37,452 bases of DNA from Bacteroidales bacterium. Its GTDB lineage: Bacteria > Bacteroidota > Bacteroidia > Bacteroidales > 4484-276. Numbering within the stretch: position 1 is the stretch's first letter; every line of letters begins with the position of its first letter. The DNA is taken from assembly GCA_012523265.1 (NCBI GenBank), contig JAAYIU010000134.1, positions 1-37,452 on the forward strand, written 5' to 3'. A program made the translations under genes and the position numbers. Below the pieces are notes generated by a model that saw only the letters and a list, made by a program, of their open reading frames with translations, was not told the origin of the DNA and ran no database searches. Positions 17,826 to 26,334 of the stretch are shown here, piece by piece.

Positions 17826-18323
17826 ATGAAAAAGTTAATTATTCTTCTGTTTTTTACCAGCCTTGTTTTGCAGGGATTTGCCCAAACGCGGGAAGTTCCG
17901 TTTACCCTGGACGACCGTGATCGCATCATGCGCACCGAGGAGCAGCTAAAAGCTACCAACGAAAAAATTGAATCACTTCGCAACGAGATGAACTCAAAGT
18001 TTGAAGCCATAAATTCCAAAATGGATACTAAATTTGGAGCCCTGGAATCAAAAATGGATTCTAAATTTGAGGCTGTGGTAACCAGGATAGACGCCACTAA
18101 TTCGAGGATCGATATACTTTATTGGGGCATTGCCATTTTGATAACCATAATGCTTTTTATATTCGGATTTATTATCTGGGACAGGCGCACTGCTCTCGAC
18201 CCTGTGCGGCACAAAATAGTTACCCATGAAGAGCGGCTTGGCAAGCTGGAGCAAATTACCCGCGAACAGGCCAAAAAAGATCCCGACTTTGCCGAGCTTC
18301 TCAAAATTGCCGGCTTGCTATGA
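17826..18323 (+). CDS. Small exported coiled-coil membrane protein of unknown function
   Basis: The 165-residue product is not assigned to a function. It has a clear signal peptide (MKKLIILLFFTSLVLQGFAQ), a charged segment, then a coiled coil built from 11-residue units (around SKFEAINSKMD, TKFGALESKMD, SKFEAVVTRID). Next come one membrane helix (DILYWGIAILITIMLFIFGF) and a cytoplasmic basic/acidic tail (RRTALDPVRHK ... KKDPDFAELLKIAGLL). Hendecad periodicity suggests a right-handed or straight coiled-coil bundle. An ATG at 17784 would place a second hydrophobic stretch before the signal peptide and is less likely. The gene converges on lysS with 74 bp between stop codons. It might gate or tether a membrane complex; no partner is evident. 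Confidence 0.75.
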   Translation: MKKLIILLFFTSLVLQGFAQTREVPFTLDDRDRIMRTEEQLKATNEKIESLRNEMNSKFEAINSKMDTKFGALESKMDSKFEAVVTRIDATNSRIDILYWGIAILITIMLFIFGFIIWDRRTALDPVRHKIVTHEERLGKLEQITREQAKKDPDFAELLKIAGLL

Positions 18324-18397
18324 TTGAGCTTTAGATTTTGTAACTCCCCCGCATCATTACTTTTTGCAATTCCTTTTTTAATTCTTCAATATGTTAA

Positions 18398-20116
18398 TCA
18401 ACCCTTCTGCCAGGTCTCAATTTCTTCGAGCGTTGGGGCGGATATTTCCAATTTGTTTTTTTTACGATACACGCTTAGCTTTTGCTGGATGAGTGCAGGT
18501 TTGGCCTCCCGCAGCTCTTCGGGTGAGGCGATGCCTGCCGGGATCATATGCGGTGCCCAGTGCTCGGGCACGCCCATGCGCGCAAAGTCGTCGGCTTGCG
18601 GAATTACCTTTTTCTTTTCAGGACGCATGTGTGGGAAAAACAACACGTCTTGTATGGAATTCTGGTTGGTCATCACCATGGCCAGGCGGTCGATGCCTAC
18701 GCCCAGTCCTGCCGTTGGCGGCATACCATATTCGAGCGCACGCAGAAAGTCCTCGTCGAGCAGCATCGACTCTTCGTCGCCACGCTTACCCAGCTCAAGC
18801 TGGTCTTCAAACCGGCGACGCTGGTCGATAGGATCGTTGAGTTCGCTAAAAGCATTGCACAGCTCCTTGCCGTTTACGATCGCCTCAAAGCGTTCGACAA
18901 GGCCCGGTTTGCTCCGGTGTTTCTTAGCCAGCGGCGACATCTCTATGGGATAATCGGTGATAAAAGTGGGCTGTATGAGTTTTGGTTCGCACAGAGCGCC
19001 AAACAACTCGTCGATGATTTTGCCTTTGCCCATGGTGGCATCCAGCGGAATTTTGAGCTTGTTGGCGGTATCGGCAAGCTGTTGCTCATCCATCTCCGAA
19101 ATATCCACACCCGAAAAATGATGGATGGCTTCAAACATGGTGTAGCGTTTCCAGGGGCGCTTGAAGTCGATCTGGTTGTCACCTACTTGCACCACGGTAG
19201 TACCGTGCAGATCCAGAGCAACTTTTTCGATCATCTCCTCCACCAGGTTCATCATCCATTCGTAATCTTTGTAGGCTACGTAAAGTTCTATCTGCGTAAA
19301 TTCCGGATTATGAAAACGGCTCATGCCTTCGTTGCGGAAATCTTTGGAGAACTCATAAACGCCGTCAAAACCGCCCACGATCAGTCGCTTCAGATAAAGC
19401 TCGTTGGCGATGCGCAGATAGAGCTTCATGTCGAGCGTGTTGTGGTGTGTGGTGAAAGGCCGTGCTGCAGCGCCGCCATACAACGGCTGCAAAATCGGCG
19501 TTTCCACCTCCAGGTAATCTTTGGCGTTGAGGAACTCGCGGATGGAGTTGACCATCTTGGAGCGCATCACGAAAGTTTCCTTCACATGCGGATTTACGAT
19601 CAAATCCACATAGCGGCGGCGATAGCGCATATCAGGGTCGGTGAAGGCATCAAAAACCTTGTCGTCTTTTTCCTTACCTACCGGTAGCGGACGCAGCGAT
19701 TTGGCCAATATCACCAGCTCATGGACTTCGATGGTTGTTTCGCCCATCTTGGTGGTAAATACGCGACCGCTTACGCCGATGATATCGCCAATGTCGAGTA
19801 GCTGTTTGAAAACATGATTATAAAAAGATTTGTCGTCGCCCGTGCAGATATTGTCGCGCTTCACGTAGCATTGTATGCGTCCGGTGGCGTCCTGCAGCTC
19901 CACAAAAGAGGCGGCGCCCATGATGCGGCGGCTCATGATGCGTCCGGCTATGCGCACATCTTCGTAAACTTTTTTGTCGGGAAAATTTTCGTGGATCTCT
20001 TTAGCGGTAACGTTTACCATAAACTCCTGTGCCGGATAAGCATCGATGCCCATTTGCGTAAGCTCAGCCAGCGACTGCCGGCGTATCTGTTCCTGTTCTG
20101 AAAGGTTCTGTGCCAT
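18398..20116 (-). CDS. lysS: Lysyl-tRNA synthetase, class II
   Basis: This enzyme charges tRNA-Lys in the cytoplasm. The 572 residues include the N-terminal OB-fold anticodon-binding domain ([23 protein letters not shown]...) and the class II core: a motif 1 region ([13 protein letters not shown]), motif 2 ([18 protein letters not shown]) and motif 3 ([15 protein letters not shown]). A C-terminal tail of about 70 residues ([13 protein letters not shown] ... [15 protein letters not shown]) extends past the point where E. coli LysRS (505 residues) ends and is typical of Bacteroidota. The frame is open upstream to 20254, but [16 protein letters not shown] at 20116 is the family start and a TATCTTTG element lies 20 bp upstream of it. 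The patatin gene precedes it on the same strand, 88 bp away. Confidence 0.97.
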   Translation of the reverse strand: MAQNLSEQEQIRRQSLAELTQMGIDAYPAQEFMVNVTAKEIHENFPDKKVYEDVRIAGRIMSRRIMGAASFVELQDATGRIQCYVKRDNICTGDDKSFYNHVFKQLLDIGDIIGVSGRVFTTKMGETTIEVHELVILAKSLRPLPVGKEKDDKVFDAFTDPDMRYRRRYVDLIVNPHVKETFVMRSKMVNSIREFLNAKDYLEVETPILQPLYGGAAARPFTTHHNTLDMKLYLRIANELYLKRLIVGGFDGVYEFSKDFRNEGMSRFHNPEFTQIELYVAYKDYEWMMNLVEEMIEKVALDLHGTTVVQVGDNQIDFKRPWKRYTMFEAIHHFSGVDISEMDEQQLADTANKLKIPLDATMGKGKIIDELFGALCEPKLIQPTFITDYPIEMSPLAKKHRSKPGLVERFEAIVNGKELCNAFSELNDPIDQRRRFEDQLELGKRGDEESMLLDEDFLRALEYGMPPTAGLGVGIDRLAMVMTNQNSIQDVLFFPHMRPEKKKVIPQADDFARMGVPEHWAPHMIPAGIASPEELREAKPALIQQKLSVYRKKNKLEISAPTLEEIETWQKG

Positions 20117-20136
20117 ATTTCTATAAAAAATTTGCG

Positions 20137-20144
20137 CAAAGATA
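20137..20144 (-). promoter_or_regulatory. -7 element TATCTTTG for lysS
   Basis: The minus strand reads TATCTTTG here, 20 bp before the lysS ATG. The upstream -33 box is not clear. It rules out the longer reading frame that would start at 20254. Confidence 0.6.
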
Positions 20145-20204
20145 GAACATCTACAACGAACAGAAAGCGCTACTGATGGCACAGTTGCTAAACATAGTTT
20201 ATGT

Positions 20205-20966
20205 TCAGCGCAGTTTGCCCGCCTCCAGCAGTCGCTTGGTTTCGTTATATCCAATCTGCACGATCTGGTCGATGGCCTGAAAGTCGAACAGGCTCATCTG
20301 CGCCAGCCCGGGAGGGTCGATTACACAGCAAAACTTCTTCAGGTTAGATTTTACATTTTCATAAATGGCCAGATTGTAGCTGCGCTCGGCCATCTGTTTT
20401 AGCGCTGTCGAATTATATTCACTGCTGATGTGGTTTACATGGCTGGCAATAATCCTGCGGCACAGTTTGGGCAACGGGCCTACAGGTTGGTTATCGGTGA
20501 TGCCGCCATCCACATACAGATCGCCATTCATTTCGACAGGTTTGAAAATTAACGGAATTGCCGCTGAGGCAGCTACCGCCAGCGCCAGTGGGCCGCTGCT
20601 GATAATTTCTGTCCTTCCGCGGGTGTAGTTGGTCACAGAAACAAATAGAGGCATCTGAAGCTCTTCAAAAGTTTTTATGCCCAGCGCTTCCGCCAGCTCG
20701 TCGGCCAGCTTATCGCTCGAAAGCATACCTCCGTGTGGCGGCAGCTTCCAGGTAAAATAGTTGAGCATACTTGCCTTTTTAAAAAATCCGGGAATCTCCT
20801 GTGGGCTGATGCCGGCAGCATACAGCGCCCCAACGATAGCACCCATGCTGGCACCGGCCACCGCCTTTGGTTTAATATCAGCCTCCAGGAGCGCCTGCAG
20901 CACGCCAATATGTGCCAGCCCGCGCGCCGAGCCGCCACTAAGAGATATGCCGTGTTTCTTTTTCAT
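20205..20966 (-). CDS. Patatin-like phospholipase (RssA-like)
   Basis: This is a serine lipid acyl hydrolase of 253 residues. All three patatin signatures are intact: the oxyanion loop GGSARGL (11-17), the nucleophile elbow GASMG with Ser40, and the dyad aspartate in DGGITDNQP (Asp153). There is no signal peptide or membrane segment, so it is probably cytoplasmic, as for the short RssA-type patatins of similar size. The start at 20966 ([12 protein letters not shown]) is preferred over a codon at 20996 because the oxyanion loop follows at the usual distance. It lies upstream of lysS in transcription order; the relation is probably positional. Substrate and role unknown. Confidence 0.92.
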   Translation of the reverse strand: MKKKHGISLSGGSARGLAHIGVLQALLEADIKPKAVAGASMGAIVGALYAAGISPQEIPGFFKKASMLNYFTWKLPPHGGMLSSDKLADELAEALGIKTFEELQMPLFVSVTNYTRGRTEIISSGPLALAVAASAAIPLIFKPVEMNGDLYVDGGITDNQPVGPLPKLCRRIIASHVNHISSEYNSTALKQMAERSYNLAIYENVKSNLKKFCCVIDPPGLAQMSLFDFQAIDQIVQIGYNETKRLLEAGKLR

Positions 20967-21068
20967 TTTAATGTTATCATAAAACAATGAAGCCAATAAA
21001 GCAAATGATGAAGATGATGCCTATATTAAACAAGACAGGCGAGATGCCTTTGCTTGGCTCATTTAGGA

Positions 21069-21289
21069 TTATGCTGGTATTCTTATCCCGGTTTTCATAA
21101 TCTCGCTTGCAAAAGGATTCCCGAATTGAAAATCGTCTAATGAAAATGGATGTGGCTCTATCCTCGAATCAATTTCTGAAGCCAGGATCATTAATTTAAC
21201 CTGCGTGTCAAAACGGTCAGAATCGTTTAATACTGGCTTTTTATCAAATCAAGGTATTGCTTTATTGTATTATCTCTGATTTTATCCAT
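21069..21289 (-). pseudogene. Nucleotidyltransferase (MntA-like) pseudogene with deleted catalytic core
   Basis: From ATG 21289 the minus strand encodes MDKIRDNTIKQYLDLIKSQY and then a stop (21227), resembling the start of minimal nucleotidyltransferases. In the next frame, from 21239 to a stop at 21069, it encodes their C-terminus: NDSDRFDTQVKLMILASEID, then SRIEPHPFSLDDFQFGNPFA and SEIMKTGIRIP. The RIEPHPF...NPF...IxxTGIxI ending is characteristic of this family. The central part with the GSxA(K/R)G and DxD catalytic motifs is absent, so an internal deletion with frameshift joined the two ends. Such proteins pair with HEPN ribonucleases; no partner remains. The rest of 20967-21327 shows only a short hydrophobic frame lacking a start codon. 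Confidence 0.75.
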
Positions 21290-21327
21290 GCAGGCAAAGC
21301 TACCAAAATTCTCCAACCATCATCCAC

Positions 21328-21741
21328 TTACCTGAATATGCCGCGCAGCATAAGCACGGTGGCTCTTCCCGGGTCGAGCTTGCGGGCTTTGTTCAGGTCG
21401 AGGAGCGCCTGGTAGTAGCTGCCGCTGGCCTGGTGCGACTTCCCGCGATAGTAATAGGCGTCGGAGTAGTTTTTTTGATAATGCAGGGCTACCGAGAAGT
21501 CAATAATGGCTTCCTGGTACTTTTCTAAACGGTAGTGGTTGTATCCGCGCAAAAACCAGGCGCTGCTCAGGGCAGGCTCAAGTTGCAGCGCGCGGTCGCA
21601 GAGTTCTAATGACGCCTCGTACTGGTTCTGCTCGTTGAGCTGAATGGCAGCTTTCAGGTATTCGATAACTCTGTCCTGCGCTGGCGTAGCTGCCAGCGCC
21701 ACCATGCAGAGCATCGCGACAATAAATACACGTTTTATCAT
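21328..21741 (-). CDS. Exported TPR-repeat protein
   Basis: This is a 137-residue protein with a signal peptide (MIKRVFIVAMLCMVALAATPAQ) followed by three tetratricopeptide repeats: YLKAAIQLNEQNQYEASLELCDRALQLEP, SAWFLRGYNHYRLEKYQEAIIDFSVALHYQ and DAYYYRGKSHQASGSYYQALLDLNKARKLDP. A short capping helix (GRATVLMLRGIFR) ends it. It therefore probably acts as a periplasmic protein-protein adaptor; the partner is unknown. A TATTTTTG element lies 25 bp upstream. It stands between the exonuclease gene and the pseudogene, all on the minus strand, without obvious functional linkage. Confidence 0.85.
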   Translation of the reverse strand: MIKRVFIVAMLCMVALAATPAQDRVIEYLKAAIQLNEQNQYEASLELCDRALQLEPALSSAWFLRGYNHYRLEKYQEAIIDFSVALHYQKNYSDAYYYRGKSHQASGSYYQALLDLNKARKLDPGRATVLMLRGIFR

Positions 21742-21766
21742 ACCTGCCTGATTAATTTTTTTTTTG

Positions 21767-21774
21767 CAAAAATA
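21767..21774 (-). promoter_or_regulatory. -7 element TATTTTTG for the TPR gene
   Basis: The minus strand reads TATTTTTG, matching TAnnTTTG, 25 bp before the ATG at 21741. The region is AT-rich, so chance matches are more likely here than elsewhere. Confidence 0.4.
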
Positions 21775-21829
21775 AATACTGTTTCGATGATATCAGACGA
21801 GCTGCCGCGCGAAAAGTTACCAAAGGCAT

Positions 21830-22651
21830 TTATTTCACCGCAGTACCTTTGTTGAAACTTCGGAGCTTGATGGCGGTGATCACCTTCTTGGTAGAGAGCG
21901 GAAAGTCGCCTTTCATCATCCAGTCGTAATAAGAGGGATCGCGGCCAAAAATTTCTTCCACGCTTTTGCCTTTGTGTTTTCCAAAATTAAAAACCTCGAC
22001 GTTCACATCGTCGAAAATGATGTGCCCGATGAGGTCGGCGTTGTTGTGCTGCACCGAAAATTCGCTCAGCGCAGCGATGTCGTTTACCACCGGTTCCGTT
22101 ATCTTTCCGTTTTTTTCTTTGTATTTGGTGCCTCGGTACATGTCGAGCTGCGACTTGAGGATTTCGTAGGTAGCCACCGCGTCGGCTTCTGCCGAATGGT
22201 TTTCGGTAAGCTCCTGGTTGCAATAAAACTGGTAGGCAGCTTTCAGGGTGCGGGGTTCCATTTTATGAAAGATGTTTTGCACATCTACAAAGCGGCGTCC
22301 GCTGAGGTCGAAGTCGACGTCGGCACGCAAAAATTCTTCCATGAGCAGCGGTATGTCGAACCGGTTGGAGTTGTAGCCTGCCAGGTCGGCATTGCCAAAA
22401 AATTGTGCCAGCTCGTGGGCGACTTCCTTAAAAGTAGGTGCATCTTTCACATCCTCATCGCTGATGCCATGTATTTCGGTGGTAAATGGCGGGATGGGGA
22501 TGGTGGGATTTATTTTGCGCGTCAGGATTTTCTGACTGCCGTCGGTCATGATCTTGACAATGCTGATTTCGACAATACGATCTGTCGCCACTTTGATGCC
22601 GGTGGTCTCCAGGTCGAAAAAAGCAATGGGCTTGTTGAGTTTTAATTCCAT
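21830..22651 (-). CDS. DEDDh 3'-5' exonuclease (DnaQ/Pol III epsilon family)
   Basis: This is a 273-residue exonuclease-fold protein. ExoI motif FFDLETTG supplies the Asp13/Glu15 metal ligands, ExoII is in AGYNSNRFDIPLL, and ExoIII is HSAEADAVATYEIL with the His and Asp of DEDDh enzymes. Residues beyond about 190 form a second small part containing NFGKHKGKSVEEIFGRDPSYYDWMMKGDFP, the KHKGxxxxEI...YxxWM module that follows the nuclease in many ExoX-like proteins. It may act in DNA repair or proofreading; no polymerase domain is fused. An AT-rich leader without SD precedes the ATG, and a terminator for the upstream E2 gene sits 17 bp before it. Confidence 0.92.
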   Translation of the reverse strand: MELKLNKPIAFFDLETTGIKVATDRIVEISIVKIMTDGSQKILTRKINPTIPIPPFTTEIHGISDEDVKDAPTFKEVAHELAQFFGNADLAGYNSNRFDIPLLMEEFLRADVDFDLSGRRFVDVQNIFHKMEPRTLKAAYQFYCNQELTENHSAEADAVATYEILKSQLDMYRGTKYKEKNGKITEPVVNDIAALSEFSVQHNNADLIGHIIFDDVNVEVFNFGKHKGKSVEEIFGRDPSYYDWMMKGDFPLSTKKVITAIKLRSFNKGTAVK

Positions 22652-22712
22652 ATTTTTTTATAAAAAATAAAAGCTGCTACCAGCGTTGCCTTACAACCCC
22701 GGGGCAGCTTTA
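22652..22712 (-). terminator. Terminator-like hairpin after the E2 gene
   Basis: On the minus strand AAAGCTGC and GCAGCTTT pair around an inner GTTG/CAAC hairpin (22670-22711), followed by the T-rich run TTATTTTTT (22672 downward). It lies 25 bp after the E2 stop and just before the exonuclease ATG, separating the two transcription units. Confidence 0.65.
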
Positions 22713-22736
22713 GTACAATATTATTTTAATAATTTT

Positions 22737-24083
22737 CTAAATGCTCATATTTTCATCGAAGCCTTCCAGGTCGTCGCGCAGACGTTGCAGAGACATGCCG
22801 GCCAGGGCGCCATCGACTACGCGGTGGTCGTAGGCCAGCGACAGGATCATGATGTGGCGAATGGCGATGACGTCGCCGTGGGTGGTTTCGAGCACTACGG
22901 GGCGCTTTTTGATGGCGCCCAGGCCAAGAATAGCCAGTTGCGGCTGGTTGATGATGGGTGTGCCGGTGAGGCTCTCAAAGCTGCCGAAGTTGGTAACGGT
23001 AAAGGTGCCTCCTTGTATTTCGTCGGGGACGAGCTTGTTGTTGCGGGCGCGGTTGGCCAAATCGTTCACGCGTTTGGCCATGCCCACCATGTTCAGTTCG
23101 TCGGCGTCTTTTATCACCGGAACAATCAGGTTGCCGTCGGGCAGCGCGGTGGCCATGCCAATGTTGATGCGCTTGCGCTTGATGATACGGGTTCCGTCGA
23201 GCGAGGCATTTATCATCGGGAACTCACGCAGTACGCGCGCTGTGGCTTCGATAAATATGGGTGTGTAAGTGATCTTTTGTCCTTCGCGTTTCTGGAAAGC
23301 ATCTTTCACGCTGTTGCGCCAGTTGACGATGTTGGTAACGTCCACTTCTATGAAGGAGGTGACGTGCGGTGAAACCTGCTTCGACATCACCATGTGGTCG
23401 GCGATGAGCTTGCGCATGCGGTCCATCTCCACGATTTCGTCGCCCTCGCTGGCAGATACTTTTGGTGCATCCATTTTGGGCGCTGCCGCCGGGGTTGCTG
23501 GTGCCGGGCTTTTGGCTGCTGGTGCCGAAGCGGCAGAAGCGGGAGCCTTTTGGTCTTTCCTGTCGTCAAGATATTGCAACAGGTCGTCTTTGGTTACGCG
23601 GTTGTCTTTGCCGCTGCCTTTTATTTTTTCCAGCTCCGATAAGGCTATATTTTCTGCTTTGGCAATGCTTTTTACCAACGGTGAGTAAAACCGTGAAGCT
23701 GCCGAAAAGTCGCCCGGTTTTTCGTCTGTTGCGGGCTTTTCTTTGTCCTCTTTGGGTTCGGGGGCGTCTTTGGTTTCCTGTGTGGTTTCTTTGGTAGTTT
23801 CTACGGCCTCCTTCAGCTCCTCTTCCGGTGCATCTTCGTCGCCTTCCATTTCGATGATGGCGATTACTTTTCCTACCGGTACCACGTCGCCTTCGTTGTA
23901 AAGCAGCTCTTTCATGGTTCCTTCTACCGGTGAGGGAATCTCTGAATCTACTTTATCAGTAGCGATTTCGGCCAGTGAGTCGTCTTCGGCGATGGTGTCG
24001 CCGGGATTTTTGAGCCATTTGGTAATGGTTGCCTCTATGATACTCTCGCCCATTTTGGGCATAATAATTTCAAAATTAGCCAT
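22737..24083 (-). CDS. 2-oxoacid dehydrogenase E2 component (dihydrolipoyl acyltransferase)
   Basis: This is the core acyltransferase of a pyruvate, 2-oxoglutarate or branched-chain 2-oxoacid dehydrogenase complex. The 448 residues comprise one lipoyl domain with lipoyl-Lys44 in EIATDKVDSEI, an acidic Pro/Glu-rich linker, the peripheral subunit-binding domain (about 131-173: SPLVKSIAKAENIALSELEKIKG then GKDNRVTKDDLLQYL), and an Ala/Pro linker. The catalytic domain ends with SLAYDHRVVDGALAG, where His420 and Asp424 are the active-site pair. No E1 or E3 gene is nearby, so the complex is encoded elsewhere. Domain layout and motif resemble branched-chain or generic Bacteroidota E2, and I do not assign the substrate. 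A terminator-like hairpin follows. Confidence 0.93.
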   Translation of the reverse strand: MANFEIIMPKMGESIIEATITKWLKNPGDTIAEDDSLAEIATDKVDSEIPSPVEGTMKELLYNEGDVVPVGKVIAIIEMEGDEDAPEEELKEAVETTKETTQETKDAPEPKEDKEKPATDEKPGDFSAASRFYSPLVKSIAKAENIALSELEKIKGSGKDNRVTKDDLLQYLDDRKDQKAPASAASAPAAKSPAPATPAAAPKMDAPKVSASEGDEIVEMDRMRKLIADHMVMSKQVSPHVTSFIEVDVTNIVNWRNSVKDAFQKREGQKITYTPIFIEATARVLREFPMINASLDGTRIIKRKRINIGMATALPDGNLIVPVIKDADELNMVGMAKRVNDLANRARNNKLVPDEIQGGTFTVTNFGSFESLTGTPIINQPQLAILGLGAIKKRPVVLETTHGDVIAIRHIMILSLAYDHRVVDGALAGMSLQRLRDDLEGFDENMSI

Positions 24084-24211
24084 TTAGTTTTTTATTAAAA
24101 TAATAAAGAGATGTTTTTGGCTATTGAACAACGGCACTTTGCAAATGTTCAAGCCCAAACCACCGGCAAAAGTACACGAATTGCCGCCAACAAACAACGA
24201 ACAACAGCCTG

Positions 24212-24230
24212 CCCTGAGCTTGCCGAAGGG
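24212..24230. repeat. Short dispersed palindrome CCCTGAGCTTGCCGAAGGG
   Basis: This 19-bp imperfect palindrome (CCCT...AGGG) is the variant of a short sequence that recurs in intergenic regions of many bacterial genomes. The 166-bp spacer 24084-24249 between the E2 and glycosyltransferase genes otherwise holds AAC-rich low-complexity DNA. Function unknown. Confidence 0.5.
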
Positions 24231-24249
24231 AACAACGAACAATCTTAAA

Positions 24250-26208
24250 CTAATTCCCCAGTCGCCGATAGCCTTTGGTGATGATGTCGAGGTCGGTTTT
24301 TACTTTGTAGTCGCGGGCATAGAGCAGATTGAGCCGCTCCAGCGTTTCGTTGCTCAGGTTGTCGATGGCCAGCGCATTGGCCGGATTGAGGACACCACGT
24401 TTGATACCCGGAAGGCGGGCGTTTTGATCATTGGTGGTGGGGCAATAGCCCACCCAGGTTTTGCGTGCAAAAAGAACCAGAATAATGTTGCCGATAAAAT
24501 GTGCCGGGCGTTTCACCATAAAAACCAATACGGGCAGTGCGGAGAGCATCACCAGGCTAATCATCACGTCGAGCAGGCGTTTGTTGCGTCGGTTGGGGTA
24601 GGTGCCAATGGGATTGATCTCCATGGTGTAGAGGTCGCCGGCGGTATTGATGGAGTTGCTGCCGATAAGCGAAAGGCTTTCGGGAGGCGCTATTTTGAAT
24701 TCAATATTCAGGCGTTGCAGCTCTGTCATTTTATCGATGATGCTTCGCGACGGAATGCTTTTAGCGCAGAAGATAATTTCGTTGATTTTGTAAATGTTGG
24801 CAATGTCATCAATTTCATTCATCGAGCCGGTGAAGGCACTGTCGGGGGAAGGCTGCGGGCTTACCAATCCGATAAAAGCCGGCTGCATCTCTATGGTGGT
24901 AAGTAATTTGGCCACGCGCTCGGCTTCATCGTGTTCGCCCACCACCAGGTAGCGTTTGTTTTGCGTAAGGCCGGCTTTAAAATCCTGAAATCCCAGCATC
25001 CTGAACAGCAGTCGTATCCCGGTCATGGCAATGTAGCCCCACAAGGCGCCCAGAAGAATCACCGCCCGCGAAAACCGCATCGTTTCGTCCAGCAGGCTGT
25101 AAATAACGAGGATGGCCACCGTGCCGGCAAAAAGACCTTTGAAAATCCTGAAAAAGTTGATGGGCTTATCGTAGCCACCCGACAAATACACCGAAACCAA
25201 CCACACAACGATGTAGGCCGGCAGCGCCGCCAGAAGGAATTCAGGCGGATAGTCGCCGCCATCTTTAAAAACTACCGAATGCGCCCAGTAGCTTTGGATA
25301 AAATAGATGCCTGCATTAATAATCACCGCGTCGAGCAGCGGCAGCATAATGTTGTTGAGCAGGCGCCGAAGTATCGAAAGGAATGCTCTAAAATAAATGG
25401 CTATGTTGATGAGCAACGAGAAAAGCCAGGCGTTTTTCTGTGAGAAATGCTGGCGCGCAAAAATGATCATCGCCTTGTAAAACACCATCACATAGTTGAT
25501 GCTGCTCTTTTTGGTGCTCTCCCCTTTGTAATGAATGATGCGCGTGTGCGGAAAATAATAGTTGCGAAAGCCGCCCTGCGTGATGCGGTACGAAAGGTCG
25601 ATGTCTTCGCCATACATAAAGTACGCCTCGTCGAGCAGCCCCACTTTGTCGAGTGCGGTGCGTCGCAGCAACATGAAGGCGCCGGAGAGCACATCTACCT
25701 GATGCACCTCATCGTTGCTGAGGTAGGTAAGATGATACTGGCCAAAAGTTTTGGAGCGTGGAAACAGAGCTGCCAGACCAAAGATTTTATAAAAAGCCAC
25801 CGCAGGAGTAGGAAGTCCGCGTTTGCTTTCGGGCAGGAATTTGCCTTTGCCATCCACCATTTTCACACCCAGCCCGCCGGCATCGGGATGCGCATCCATA
25901 AAGTCGGTGATCTTTACAAAAGTGTCGTCTTCCACCACCGTATCGGGGTTGAGCAGCAGGATATATTCGCCTTTTGCCTGCCTGATGGACTGGTTGTTGG
26001 CTTTGGAAAAACCTACATTTTGCTGGTTCTCGATGAGCTTTACCTGCGGAAATTTCTCCCTGACCATCTGCACCGAGCCATCCACCGAACGGTTGTCGAC
26101 AACAAAAACCTCCGTCTCCAACTGCTCCGAGGCCTTGAAAACAGAATGCAGACATTGCTCGAGAAAATATTTTACGTTGTAATTAACAACTACTATCGAC
26201 AGCTTCAT
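24250..26208 (-). CDS. GT2 glycosyltransferase fused to a WbaP-like membrane module with degenerate phosphotransferase end
   Basis: The 652 residues hold two parts. Residues 1-about 250 are a family 2 glycosyltransferase (rhamnosyltransferase-like): [16 protein letters not shown] (38-45), LLLNPDTVV as the DxD-type metal site, and [10 protein letters not shown]. From about 260 several membrane helices follow ([67 protein letters not shown]). Then comes a Rossmann-like domain ([19 protein letters not shown] ... [13 protein letters not shown]) and an ending similar to polyprenyl-phosphate sugar phosphotransferases ([14 protein letters not shown]...). The catalytic stretch of that family (KFRTM and the Asp-Glu dyad) is missing. 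A role in cell-surface polysaccharide synthesis at the inner membrane is inferred. It diverges from guaA. Confidence 0.87.
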   Translation of the reverse strand: MKLSIVVVNYNVKYFLEQCLHSVFKASEQLETEVFVVDNRSVDGSVQMVREKFPQVKLIENQQNVGFSKANNQSIRQAKGEYILLLNPDTVVEDDTFVKITDFMDAHPDAGGLGVKMVDGKGKFLPESKRGLPTPAVAFYKIFGLAALFPRSKTFGQYHLTYLSNDEVHQVDVLSGAFMLLRRTALDKVGLLDEAYFMYGEDIDLSYRITQGGFRNYYFPHTRIIHYKGESTKKSSINYVMVFYKAMIIFARQHFSQKNAWLFSLLINIAIYFRAFLSILRRLLNNIMLPLLDAVIINAGIYFIQSYWAHSVVFKDGGDYPPEFLLAALPAYIVVWLVSVYLSGGYDKPINFFRIFKGLFAGTVAILVIYSLLDETMRFSRAVILLGALWGYIAMTGIRLLFRMLGFQDFKAGLTQNKRYLVVGEHDEAERVAKLLTTIEMQPAFIGLVSPQPSPDSAFTGSMNEIDDIANIYKINEIIFCAKSIPSRSIIDKMTELQRLNIEFKIAPPESLSLIGSNSINTAGDLYTMEINPIGTYPNRRNKRLLDVMISLVMLSALPVLVFMVKRPAHFIGNIILVLFARKTWVGYCPTTNDQNARLPGIKRGVLNPANALAIDNLSNETLERLNLLYARDYKVKTDLDIITKGYRRLGN

Positions 26209-26243
26209 CCGACGCGGTTACATTGTGTTTTGATTAGAACGGG

Positions 26244-26251
26244 CAAAGATA
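26244..26251 (-). promoter_or_regulatory. -7 element TATCTTTG for the glycosyltransferase gene
   Basis: Minus-strand TATCTTTG, exact TAnnTTTG match, 35 bp before the ATG at 26208, inside the 126-bp divergent spacer shared with guaA. Confidence 0.55.
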
Positions 26252-26322
26252 AAAACAAACGCCGAACAGGACTTCTTTTTCGATACCAACCTTTTTTTGC
26301 GTGCTACGATGGTGCATTTTTC

Positions 26323-26330
26323 TACTTTTG
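26323..26330 (+). promoter_or_regulatory. -7 element TACTTTTG four bases before guaA
   Basis: TACTTTTG ends at 26330 and the guaA ATG begins at 26335. TTTG at 26296-26299 could serve as -33 (spacing 23). Transcription from this element would start at or next to the ATG, implying a leaderless or nearly leaderless message. Confidence 0.55.
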
Positions 26331-26334
26331 CTGC

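Noticed and set aside
18548-19687. 379-codon open frame on the plus strand
   Set aside because: It is antisense to lysS, whose class II motifs are intact throughout; the frame shows no domain.
20977-21168. Small hydrophobic membrane protein on the minus strand (ending GIIFIICFIGFIVL)
   Set aside because: The frame lacks an ATG, GTG or well-placed TTG and overlaps the nucleotidyltransferase remnant; more likely chance or decay.
25447-26334. Possible long N-terminal extension of GuaA or a separate plus-strand gene
   Set aside because: This part of the frame is antisense to the glycosyltransferase gene; GuaA has its conserved start at 26335 with a promoter element just before it.
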